From: Terriglobus aquaticus | GTDB lineage: Bacteria > Acidobacteriota > Terriglobia > Terriglobales > Acidobacteriaceae | Direction: 5' to 3' | Assembly (NCBI RefSeq): GCF_025685415.1 | Contig: NZ_JAGSYB010000001.1 | Location: forward strand, 3,162,001 to 3,226,000 | Length of the DNA: 64,000 nucleotides | Part shown: positions 45,336 to 53,734 of the stretch, piece after piece | Position numbering within the stretch: the stretch's first letter is position 1 | Layout of the letters: each line of letters begins with the position of its first letter | Notes under the pieces: model-generated | Databases searched by the model: none | Seen by the model: only the letters and a program-made list of their open reading frames with translations | What the model was told of the DNA's origin: nothing | Program-made: the position numbers and the translations under genes

Positions 45336-45770
45336 ATGGAACAGAACACCATCGTCGTTATGCTCGACGAGGAGATTTCTCGACTCCGGCAAGTCCGGAC
45401 GATTCTGCAGTCCCTGGTAGTCATGGAAGCTCGGGTTGCGCCAATGCTGGAAGCAGCGGCAGAGGAGCCGGAAATCGAAATCGAAGAGCAGCAGGAAGAT
45501 CAGCAGGAAGAGCAGGAGACCGCAGAAGCTGTCTCCGTCGTGCGGCATGTGTCACGCCGCGGTATCAAAACGGGCCAGCGCGGACCACGACCCAAGCAAG
45601 CCGCCACGCCACGGCCGCTGGACGCCGCCGTGCCCAAGGCGCCTGTTGTGGTGTCGCGTTCGGCACTGGCAGAGCGCAAGCCGGTAGAAGCTGCCGCACC
45701 CATGCCAGCGCCAGAGGCCACGCTGGAGGCTTGGGTTCGCAATTTCAAGCAGTCGCAGGCCTCTGCGTAG
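45336..45770 (+). CDS. Hypothetical coiled-coil protein
   Basis: 144 residues. The N-terminus EQNTIVVMLDEEISRLRQVRTIL looks like a helix, followed by an acidic Glu/Gln stretch (EIEIEEQQEDQQEEQE) and an Ala/Pro-rich linker ending in the helix LEAWVRNFKQSQ. I do not recognise a family. ATG 45336 is chosen; ATG 45315 is in frame. No clear ribosome binding site. Convergent with the pyrophosphatase gene, 19 bp apart. Confidence 0.55.
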   Translation: MEQNTIVVMLDEEISRLRQVRTILQSLVVMEARVAPMLEAAAEEPEIEIEEQQEDQQEEQETAEAVSVVRHVSRRGIKTGQRGPRPKQAATPRPLDAAVPKAPVVVSRSALAERKPVEAAAPMPAPEATLEAWVRNFKQSQASA

Positions 45771-45789
45771 GTTTGATTGAGCCCGCGCG

Positions 45790-46338
45790 CTACTTGACGT
45801 TCGCCCGAGCTTCCTCGATCAGCTTCTGCGCCACTTCCGGGCCCTCGGTGCCCAGCAGCTTGAACTCTTTCTGGCTCAGCACCCGTGGGTAGTTCTGGAA
45901 GAACTCCTCCATGTGGCGCATCAGCGGTTCGGGCAGATCGTTCACGTGCTGGATCCCGGCGTACAGGTCGCTGGCTTCGGCGACGGCGAGCAGCCGGTCG
46001 TTGCGCTGTGTCTCGCCCTCTGGGAGCTGGTCTTCGCCCGTGATGACGCCAATCAGGCGAACTCCCAGAACGCAGCCGACAAAAGCAGGCTCATCCATCA
46101 GCACCAGCACGTCAAGCTCGTCACCGTCCGAGGCCTCCGTGCTGGGCACAAAGCCGAAGTCATACGGAAACACCATGCCGGCCGGCAGCGTCTTCTTCAG
46201 CTGAAAGCAGAGCCGGTCGCCGTCAAAGGCGTATTTGTTGCGGCTGCCCTTGGGCGTTTCAATGACGACTTGCAGCGTCTCGTCCTGATACGGCTCCAGC
46301 TTGGACAGGTTGGCGAGGGAGTTCCGGGGCGTGCTCAT
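45790..46338 (-). CDS. ppa: Inorganic pyrophosphatase (family I)
   Basis: 182 residues, normal for bacterial family I enzymes. Motifs: ETPKGSRNKYAFD, YDFGFVPST, and the metal-binding DGDELDVLVL. It hydrolyses pyrophosphate in the cytosol, driving biosynthesis. The start MSTPRNSLANL is reasonable. No operon partner; about 490 bp separate it from bamA. Confidence 0.95.
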   Translation of the reverse strand: MSTPRNSLANLSKLEPYQDETLQVVIETPKGSRNKYAFDGDRLCFQLKKTLPAGMVFPYDFGFVPSTEASDGDELDVLVLMDEPAFVGCVLGVRLIGVITGEDQLPEGETQRNDRLLAVAEASDLYAGIQHVNDLPEPLMRHMEEFFQNYPRVLSQKEFKLLGTEGPEVAQKLIEEARANVK

Positions 46339-46829
46339 CCGTACTCAGATGCACATCCCGCTTGCTGCACCCACCGCATGCAGCAGGTGCCGAACCGCGG
46401 GCTGCGGACGCTTACCGCGACCGGACGACATGAGCCGCGCATGGTACATGGTCAGGGTCGCTACTGCCCCAAAATCGGTGCAGAGACGATTCTTCTGCGG
46501 TTCGGACGCACTTTCCGCGTTCGCCTCTGCTTTCCCCTGTCGGATACAATCGTCTTCTCAGCACCGGAACGAAATCCCTGTGTGGTGAAGCACCGCCGCG
46601 GAACCGTTCTGGGACGTTCAATACCGTCTGCCATGCATGGCGAGTGAGCGTAGTTTCAGGGTCCGCGTTTCCGCGCTGGCTCGGCAGTGAGGATGTGCGT
46701 ATCTTGTCGGAGAAGTCGAGGGGGTTCTACCCTTCCAAGCAATCAGAGCAGGGTGCGCTTAGCGCATCGCCGTCCGGTTCGCGTGTGCAGCGAAGCGGCG
46801 GATTCATCCCCGGACACACGTCTTCATCC
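46339..46829. other. Leader region before bamA
   Basis: 491 bp upstream of bamA and divergent from ppa. The frame of bamA is open back to 46644, but codons there give no signal-peptide-like N-terminus, so I treat them as untranslated. A possible plus-strand -10 (TACAAT, 46545-46550) lies ~280 bp before the bamA start, without a good -35. A TCTTCATCC just precedes the start. No other gene seen. Confidence 0.4.
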
Positions 46830-49736
46830 ATGCGAAACGCAGCCGGCCTGACCGCCACTGTTCTTCCCCTGCTGCTGGCCGGCCTTTTTGGTCCGGAGCG
46901 ACTCCAGGCGCAGGCAAGCCCCGCTCCCGCTGCGGCGCCCGTTGCCGCCTCGGCACCGCTGTGCGCTCCCCAGGTGATCGGCAATCGGCGCATTCCGAAA
47001 GAGTCGGTGATCGCGCGCCTGTTCTCGCACCAGGGTGACCAGTACGACCCGGCTACCGTCGAGCGCGACTTCAACCAGCTTTGGAACACCGGCTACTTTG
47101 AAGACGTTCGTATCGAGCGGTCCGAAGGTGCCACCGGCTGTACCCAGTTGATCGTCTATGTGCGCGAAAAGCCCACCATCGGCGAGATCAACTACAAGGG
47201 ACTGAACGCCGTCACGGTCAGCGATGCTCTGGAGCGACTGAAGAAGGCCAAGGTCGGCATCAGCGTGGAGTCGCAGTACGACCCCACCCGCATCAAGCGT
47301 GCCGAAGTAGTTTTGCGCGGTCTGCTTGCCGAGCACGGGCACCAGTTCGCCACCGTCACCACTGAGGTGAAGACGATTCCGCCGGCGCGCGTGAATCTGA
47401 CCTTCATCATCAAGGAAGGTCCGACGGTCAAGGTCGGCAAGATCGATTTCGACGGCAACCACTCCATCTCGTCGCGCACGCTGCGCAGCGCGATGAAGAA
47501 CTCCAAGCCGCTCGGCATTCCGCACTCGATCATCCTGGAAAACCTGTTTGCGCGCACGTTCGACGCGACCAAGCTGGACGAGGACACCGAGCGCGTTCAC
47601 TACGCCTACCGCGACCGCGGCTACTTCAAAATGCAGCCGGGCGAGCCTGCAACCCAGGTGCGCGACGTCACGGGCTTCAACCCGTTCACGCTGCACCCTA
47701 CCCACGGCAAGCGCATCGACATCCGGATCCCGATCGAAGAGCGCGATCGCTACAAGCTGGGCGGCATCAACTTCACCGGGTATGACAAGACCCGCTTCCA
47801 GGCGGCGGCGCTGCGTGCGCAATTTGCCAACAAGGACGGCGAGTGGTTCAACGCGTCGCAGTTCGGCAAGGGACTTGAAGCTCTGCGGAAGGCCTTCGGC
47901 TCTGACGGCTGGATCAACATGGTGCCCACGCCGGTACCACGGTTTGATGAAGCTAAAAAGCTGATCTACCTGGACATCGACATCGACCAGGGCAAGCAGT
48001 TCTTTGTGTCCCGCATTGAGTTTACGGGCAACACCATCACGCGCGATCGCGTCATTCGCCGCGAACTGCTGCTGGAAGAGGGGCAGAAGTACAACAACCA
48101 GCTCTGGGAACTGTCCATCCTGCGGCTGAACCAGTTGAACTACTTCGAAACGCTGAAGGCGGACCAGGATTCCGAAACCCGCACCAACACCGACGAGGGC
48201 ACGGTCGACCTGCTTCTGAAGCTGAAGGAAAAGGGCAAGAACTCCATCGGTTTGAACGGCGGTTTAAGCGGTCTGTCGGGATCGTTCATCGGCTTGAACT
48301 ACGAGACCAACAACTTCCTCGGCCTTGGCGAAACGCTGAGCGTCATCGCGAATCTCGGCAACCTGTCGCGCAACCTGACCTTCGGCTTCACCGAGCCCTA
48401 CTTCCGCAACAAGCCGGTGTCGCTCGGCATCCAGGTGTATGCGCAGAAGTACGACTTCAACCAGGCGAAGAGCTACTCGACGACCGGTGCCAGCCAGAAC
48501 CTGTCGAACGCACAGCAGTCGCTGCTGACGAACTACAACACGTCCACGACCGGCGTCACGCTGTCTGTGTCGTCGCCGCTGCGCCACCTGTTCCGCAACA
48601 AGGGTGTGACCCGCGTCGGCGCGTCCTACGCCATCACCCGGCAGAACATCAGCACCTTCAACGACAACACGCGTAACGTATTTGAGACGCTCGCTTTCCG
48701 CAGCGGCCTGCAGTCCAGCGGCAACCAGTTGAATGGCATCCTGACCAGCGTTCTGACGCCGAACTTCAGCTTCTCGTCAGTGGATCGCGCCGTGGGTCCG
48801 CACTCCGGCCGCGACTTCAACGCCGCTCTGCAGATTGCGGGCGCCGGCGGCAACGTGAAGTACATTTCGCCGCAGATCAGCTTCCGCCAGTTCTACCCGA
48901 TCAAGGGCCTGCACATTACGCGGGAAGGGCACAACGTGCTCGGCATGCGTGCGCAGGTGGCACACGTAGAAGGCTTCGGTGGCGAAGTGGCTCCGCCGTT
49001 CAACCGCTTCTACTCGGGCGGCGAACAGGAACTGCGCGGCTTCGACATCCGCACGGCGTCGCCTTACACCTTCATTCCAAACCGCGTGAACTTCAACCTG
49101 ACCAACCCGGACGGTTCCACGGTTCCACGCGACCCGTCGAACGCCGCGCTTGGCAACGTACAGATTCCGCTGCCGATCTACCGCCTGGTCCAGGTGGGCG
49201 GCGACACCTCGATCACTGGCAACATCCAGTACACGATTCCGATCGTGTCGCAGGTGAACTTCTCGTTCTTCACCGACTTCAACATGACGTTCAACGCGCG
49301 TGAAAGCCAGTTGCGTCAGAGCCCGCTGGGTCAGTCGCAGATCACCAGCCCGCTGTACGGCTGCCCCGTGTTCACCAACGGCGCGTGCTCCGGCGGTCAG
49401 CAGGTCAGCTTCCCGTTCCTGCTGAAGACGGTGGGCGGCACCAACTTCGTCCCGCGCATGTCCAACGGCGCGGAAATCAGCGTGCTCCTGCCGATCGTCA
49501 ACGCTCCATTCCGCATCTTCTACGCGTACAACTCGCTGCGTCTATATGAGACGGTGCCGCAGCAGTTTGCCGTGCAGACCGATCCGAAGAACCCGAACAA
49601 CACCTTCCGGTCCTTCTTCCCGAACACGGGCGCGGGCGCATACACCTATGCGCAGGCGCTGCAACTGTACGGTGCGAACTACATCCTGCGTGAACCGCGC
49701 AAGACCTTCCGTCTGTCGGTCAGCACCACCTTCTAA
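46830..49736 (+). CDS. bamA: Outer membrane protein assembly factor BamA
   Basis: 968 residues. ATG 46830 opens a signal peptide (RNAAGLTATVLPLLLAGLFG); the in-frame ATG 46644 gives no such N-terminus. POTRA-like domains lie at ~45-430 (for example VIGNRRIPKESVIARLF; FDGNHSISSRTLRSAM; FTGNTITRDRVIRREL). The C-terminal ~530 residues form the Omp85 beta-barrel, with the tail LSVSTTF ending in Phe. It inserts beta-barrel proteins, including the TonB receptor encoded in this window, into the outer membrane. Other BAM genes are not adjacent. Confidence 0.95.
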   Translation: MRNAAGLTATVLPLLLAGLFGPERLQAQASPAPAAAPVAASAPLCAPQVIGNRRIPKESVIARLFSHQGDQYDPATVERDFNQLWNTGYFEDVRIERSEGATGCTQLIVYVREKPTIGEINYKGLNAVTVSDALERLKKAKVGISVESQYDPTRIKRAEVVLRGLLAEHGHQFATVTTEVKTIPPARVNLTFIIKEGPTVKVGKIDFDGNHSISSRTLRSAMKNSKPLGIPHSIILENLFARTFDATKLDEDTERVHYAYRDRGYFKMQPGEPATQVRDVTGFNPFTLHPTHGKRIDIRIPIEERDRYKLGGINFTGYDKTRFQAAALRAQFANKDGEWFNASQFGKGLEALRKAFGSDGWINMVPTPVPRFDEAKKLIYLDIDIDQGKQFFVSRIEFTGNTITRDRVIRRELLLEEGQKYNNQLWELSILRLNQLNYFETLKADQDSETRTNTDEGTVDLLLKLKEKGKNSIGLNGGLSGLSGSFIGLNYETNNFLGLGETLSVIANLGNLSRNLTFGFTEPYFRNKPVSLGIQVYAQKYDFNQAKSYSTTGASQNLSNAQQSLLTNYNTSTTGVTLSVSSPLRHLFRNKGVTRVGASYAITRQNISTFNDNTRNVFETLAFRSGLQSSGNQLNGILTSVLTPNFSFSSVDRAVGPHSGRDFNAALQIAGAGGNVKYISPQISFRQFYPIKGLHITREGHNVLGMRAQVAHVEGFGGEVAPPFNRFYSGGEQELRGFDIRTASPYTFIPNRVNFNLTNPDGSTVPRDPSNAALGNVQIPLPIYRLVQVGGDTSITGNIQYTIPIVSQVNFSFFTDFNMTFNARESQLRQSPLGQSQITSPLYGCPVFTNGACSGGQQVSFPFLLKTVGGTNFVPRMSNGAEISVLLPIVNAPFRIFYAYNSLRLYETVPQQFAVQTDPKNPNNTFRSFFPNTGAGAYTYAQALQLYGANYILREPRKTFRLSVSTTF

Positions 49737-49752
49737 GCGGGACCAAAATGTC

Positions 49753-49782
49753 AAAGAGGCGCTCCTTCCGGAGCGCCTCTTT
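49753..49782 (+). terminator. Intrinsic terminator after bamA
   Basis: Perfect arms AAAGAGGCGCTCC and complement around TTCC, ending in TTTG, 16 bp after the bamA stop. Confidence 0.8.
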
Positions 49783-49861
49783 GTTGCTCCAAACAAGCAT
49801 GCTCGCGCCCCCGTTGCACAGCGGAACGCGATAGCATCATGGGTGAAGGGAAGGCGAAACT

Positions 49862-51499
49862 ATGCTGTTGCTCATCGCCGTCTTGCAGGTTGTCGGAATC
49901 GTTCTGGCGCTGCTGCTGTTCACTCGCAAGTCAGCCGCCCCGGTGCTGGATCCGCGGCTGTCGCAACTGCCGGATGCATTCGTTTCGCTGCAGGCCCGCA
50001 TGCAGTCAGCGGACGAGCTGAATCGCGCCGCGTTGGCAGAGTTGCGGCGCGAGCACGCGGAGACGGCGCAACGCAACCAGGCAGCGGCGGTAGAGTCCGC
50101 GCGGCACCTGCGCGAAGAGGTGCACGCGCGCATCGAGGCGCTCGGATCCGCACTCGCCGAGGGGCTGAACAGCTTCCGCCACGACAACGCGAGCGGTGCC
50201 GACAGACTCCGCGAGCAGGTCCACACCAACCTGCGCGAGATCGATACACGGCTGCAGGCGTTCATCCGCGACACCGCAACCGCGCACACCACGGCGCAGG
50301 ATGTGCTGCATGGCAAGCTGAATGACCTGGGCGCGAAAAATCAGCAGAGCCATGACGCTCTGCGTGAGAGTGTGCAGGCGAGGCTGATCGAGCTCGGCGC
50401 CAAAAATCTGCAGAGCCACGAAGCCCTCCGTGAGGGCGTCCAGAGCAAACTGGCCGGCCTGGGCGAAGAGCAGCGGCAGCATCAGGAGCGCCTCCGCGAT
50501 GCAGTGCAGCAGCGCTTGGACAAGCTGAACCAGGACAACGCGCAAAAGCTCGACCAGATGCGCGCCACCGTGGATGAGAAGCTGCAGTCCACCCTGAACG
50601 AGCGGCTGACCAGCAGCTTCGGGCAAGTAACGACTCACCTTGGCGAGGTGCAAAAAGGCCTGGGCGAGATGCGCGAGTTTGCCAATGGCGTGAGCGACCT
50701 GAAGAAGGTGTTCACCAACGTGAAGGCGCGCGGCATCGTCGGCGAGTTCCAGCTCGGACAGCAGTTGGAGCAGATGTTCTCGCGCGAGCAGTACGAAAAG
50801 AACGTGGCGGTGAAGCCGAACAGCGGCGAGCGCGTGGAGTATGCGCTGAAAGTGCCGCGCGGCGGCGCGAATGGCAACGGCAACGGCGACACCGTCCTGT
50901 TCCCCATCGACTCCAAGTTCCCGCGCGAAGATTGGGAGCGCCTGGAGGACGCCTACGAGCACGGCGGCTCCGAGGAGATTGCGAAGGCGGGCGCGGCGTT
51001 TGAGCGCTCAATCCGGGCCGAAGGCAAGCGCATTTGTGAGAAGTACATCAACGAACCGGTCACGCTGCCGCACGCCATCATGTTTCTGCCGACGGAGGGC
51101 CTCTACGCCGAGGTGATGCGCCGGCCCGGCCTGCAGCAGGATTTGCAACATCAGTGCAATGTGACGATCGCAGGGCCGTCCACGCTCATGGCGATTCTGA
51201 CCAGCTTCCGCATGGGTTTCCACACCATTGCGATGGAGCGCAAAGGCCACGAGATCGAAAAGGTGCTGGGCGCGGTCAAGACCGAGTTCGGCAAGTTCGG
51301 CGACCTGATCGGCAAGGTAGAGACGCAGGTGGGCACGGTGCAGACCACGCTCGGCAAAATCCGCAGCAAGACCACCACCATCTCTCGGTCCCTGCGCGGC
51401 GTCACCGAGCTGCCCGCCAGCGAAGGCAACGGCGCGCTGCTTGCCTTTGAAGAGTTCGCCGGCTCCGTGCCGCAGTTGGCCGCTGGCGAAGACGAATAA
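49862..51499 (+). CDS. rmuC: DNA recombination protein RmuC
   Basis: 545 residues. An N-terminal membrane anchor (LLLIAVLQVVGIVLALLLF) leads into a long coiled coil (~50-250) with repeats of the type GAKNLQSHEALREGVQSKL. The RmuC nuclease-like domain (~270-470) has GIVGEFQLGQQLEQM, PIDSKFPREDW and MFLPTEGLYAEV. The family limits inversions and rearrangements; the molecular role is not settled. GGGAAGG lies 8 nt before ATG 49862. Convergent with the glycosyltransferase gene, 20 bp apart. Confidence 0.92.
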   Translation: MLLLIAVLQVVGIVLALLLFTRKSAAPVLDPRLSQLPDAFVSLQARMQSADELNRAALAELRREHAETAQRNQAAAVESARHLREEVHARIEALGSALAEGLNSFRHDNASGADRLREQVHTNLREIDTRLQAFIRDTATAHTTAQDVLHGKLNDLGAKNQQSHDALRESVQARLIELGAKNLQSHEALREGVQSKLAGLGEEQRQHQERLRDAVQQRLDKLNQDNAQKLDQMRATVDEKLQSTLNERLTSSFGQVTTHLGEVQKGLGEMREFANGVSDLKKVFTNVKARGIVGEFQLGQQLEQMFSREQYEKNVAVKPNSGERVEYALKVPRGGANGNGNGDTVLFPIDSKFPREDWERLEDAYEHGGSEEIAKAGAAFERSIRAEGKRICEKYINEPVTLPHAIMFLPTEGLYAEVMRRPGLQQDLQHQCNVTIAGPSTLMAILTSFRMGFHTIAMERKGHEIEKVLGAVKTEFGKFGDLIGKVETQVGTVQTTLGKIRSKTTTISRSLRGVTELPASEGNGALLAFEEFAGSVPQLAAGEDE

Positions 51500-51519
51500 C
51501 CCGGGCCTCAGTCGCGCGG

Positions 51520-52710
51520 TCAGTTCGCCTGGTAGGCGCGGTCCTTCCACGCCGCCGGGCGGCCGATCAGCTTTCGAACAAACGCGTACCACTGCAACAC
51601 CAGCAATGTGGCCACCCCAACGGGGTGCAGTGCCGCGCTCACGCCACGCTGGCGAAATCGGCGCACCTCAAGCAGCCGCGGTAGATAGCTGAGCACCACC
51701 GCCGCCCAGGCGAACAGGACGGCTGAGGTCGACGCCGTCTTAGCCGTGAGTGCCACGATCAGCAGCGGAACCGGCAGCACCGCTCCAAAGCCGAGCAGAA
51801 AAGTGAACGGCAGAATCGCAGCGGGTGCCGCCATGCCTTCCGTCGCGTTTTTGGCCAGGCCTCGCCACGTTGCCGCGGCGGAGTGATACATGCGGCATCG
51901 CGCCAGGCCGGTCAGGTCGGCCAGCCGTGTCCCGTAGCCGTGTTGCCGCAAGAGGCGCGGCAGCAGCAGGCCGTCATGCATGGTGTGGCGGATCGCGCTG
52001 TGCCCGCCACTGCGTACATAGCTTTCCGGTTCCACCAGCAGAAACTGCCCGCACCCCGCCGCAAACCCCGGCGAGTTGTAGAGCCGGAGCAGCCACAGTG
52101 GAAGATAGCCGAGCAGAACAAAGTGGATCAGCGGCAGCAGCAGCCACTCCATCGGCATGCCGGTTTCCTCCTGGGGGAATCCACTTACCAGCGCTGCCCC
52201 CGTGTCATGCAGCAGGGCCGCCATGCGGTCCAGCGCCGCCGGCTCCAGCCGTACATCCGCGTCCAGGAAGCAGAGCAGCGGCGCATCGGGCACCTCCGCC
52301 CTCGAGCCTCCGTTTGCCGTCTCTATTGCGGCCCCGTTGAGCACGTTCTGCGCGGCAATCCAGCAGGCATGCTGCTTTCCATTCCATCCGGCCGGCAGCG
52401 TGGGTGCTTCCAGCAGTCGCACGCGGCTGTCCCGCTGCGATATCGCTTGCACGATGGCGGCGGTCCGATCGGTGGAGTGATCGTCCGCCACCACAACCTC
52501 GAGCAAAACCAACTCCGATCGCAGAACGGACTCCACACACGCCGCGATGCCGCCTTCCTCATTGCGGGCCGGAATGCAGACAGCAACCGCCCGCCTCTTC
52601 CCGCCCTTCGGTACCGGCGGAGGGGGCTGGTACTCGCGCAGGTTCACAATAGTCAGCACCGCCGGAAGGGCGGCGCATCCCGAACACAAGAGCGAGAGGG
52701 CAAGCAGCAT
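51520..52710 (-). CDS. Family 2 glycosyltransferase, membrane (CrtQ/HpnI-like)
   Basis: 396 residues. GT-A fold with VAVCIPARNEEGGIAACV, DDHSTD, GWNGKQHACW and the metal-binding LDADVR; an EETGMPMEW insert follows. N-terminal and several C-terminal hydrophobic segments place it in the inner membrane. The GWxGKxxAC motif is shared with CrtQ-type (carotenoid) and HpnI-type (hopanoid) enzymes. It lies 36 bp downstream of an acyltransferase gene on the same strand, so the pair probably modifies one lipid or carotenoid product. Exact substrate unknown. Confidence 0.82.
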   Translation of the reverse strand: MLLALSLLCSGCAALPAVLTIVNLREYQPPPPVPKGGKRRAVAVCIPARNEEGGIAACVESVLRSELVLLEVVVADDHSTDRTAAIVQAISQRDSRVRLLEAPTLPAGWNGKQHACWIAAQNVLNGAAIETANGGSRAEVPDAPLLCFLDADVRLEPAALDRMAALLHDTGAALVSGFPQEETGMPMEWLLLPLIHFVLLGYLPLWLLRLYNSPGFAAGCGQFLLVEPESYVRSGGHSAIRHTMHDGLLLPRLLRQHGYGTRLADLTGLARCRMYHSAAATWRGLAKNATEGMAAPAAILPFTFLLGFGAVLPVPLLIVALTAKTASTSAVLFAWAAVVLSYLPRLLEVRRFRQRGVSAALHPVGVATLLVLQWYAFVRKLIGRPAAWKDRAYQAN

Positions 52711-52746
52711 TCAGATGTATTGGACACGCGCCGAGCGTCAGGCGCG

Positions 52747-53643
52747 TCAAGGTTTCGGCGGCGCCGTGTGGGTGTTTGCCGCAGCGATCGCGCTGGCCGT
52801 GTGGTCGCCCCGCCCGCGGCGTCCCTTCGCCACGGACCGCAAGCGCTCAATCCAGCCATACCAGCCTGCGCTTCCTCGCCTGCCCTCCAGCAAGGACCGG
52901 AACGCGGCGGGATCGCGCCGCATCGCCAGGGCCCGGAGCTCGTCCTGCGTCTGCTCCATGGCACGCTCCAGCGCCGTGTGAATATCGCGCTGCGATGGAC
53001 CAGCAATCCCCTCCGGCGCGCTCCCGAACGAAAGCGGCGTACCGCAGTTCACCAGCGCCTCCGGCAGCCGCTGATCCCAGAACGTGTATTCCAGTGCCAG
53101 CGGCAGCACCGTGGTGCGCTTGCCCTGCGCGGATCTGCGGTGCAGCAACGATGCGAGACCGGGCCGGAAGACGACCGGGCGCTCACGCACGTCGGTGAAG
53201 TGGCCCTGCGGTGTTACCGCCAGAATGTATCCGCGGTCCAGCACCTCGCCCCCGGCGCGCAGAAACTGCGCCGCGCCACGCGCGGAATGCATGGCCACCG
53301 GAAACAAACCCAGCCGGCGAAAGATGCCGTAGCGCTGCAACGCCTCTGCGTCGATCGGCGCATAGAAGCGGCGCCCCGGCAGCAGCCACCGGCTGAGTGC
53401 AAAGCCAACCAAAGGATCCCACCAGGACGGATGGTTCAGTGCCACGACCAGCGGTTCTTCTATAGAGAGCGGCGCACGGTGTTGGTTCGCCAGTCGAAGT
53501 GCACGAAACGAATTGGAAAGGCGTCTGTGTGCGATGACATGAAAAAGACGTAAACGCCACGTTGAAATTGGAACGAGTTGGGTCAACTCGGCGCCCGAAA
53601 GACGATCTATGTTTACTGGCACGCCGTTCGCTCGTGGCACCAT
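52747..53643 (-). CDS. PlsC-type lysophospholipid/1-acylglycerol-3-phosphate acyltransferase
   Basis: 298 residues from ATG 53643; the frame is open to 53772 but that part overlaps the divergent kinase start. The acyltransferase signature is NHPSWWDP (HX4D), block II is around APIDAEALQRYG, and TPQGHF is a variant of the usual EGTRS block III. A C-terminal Arg/Ser-rich tail follows. Likely a peripheral membrane enzyme that adds an acyl chain to a glycerol-phosphate or sugar-lipid. It forms a two-gene operon with the GT2 gene and diverges from the LOV kinase. Confidence 0.82.
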   Translation of the reverse strand: MVPRANGVPVNIDRLSGAELTQLVPISTWRLRLFHVIAHRRLSNSFRALRLANQHRAPLSIEEPLVVALNHPSWWDPLVGFALSRWLLPGRRFYAPIDAEALQRYGIFRRLGLFPVAMHSARGAAQFLRAGGEVLDRGYILAVTPQGHFTDVRERPVVFRPGLASLLHRRSAQGKRTTVLPLALEYTFWDQRLPEALVNCGTPLSFGSAPEGIAGPSQRDIHTALERAMEQTQDELRALAMRRDPAAFRSLLEGRRGSAGWYGWIERLRSVAKGRRGRGDHTASAIAAANTHTAPPKP

Positions 53644-53734
53644 ATCTGAGCGAATGCTAGCAGCCGCGGCGTAGGAGAGCGGCCGCAGCAAATGGATCCG
53701 ATTGGATGATCGGAGGCGTGAAGGCAGGTGCAGA

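Noticed and set aside
46644-46829. In-frame N-terminal extension of BamA
   Set aside because: No signal peptide can be formed from that start, while 46830 gives one directly.
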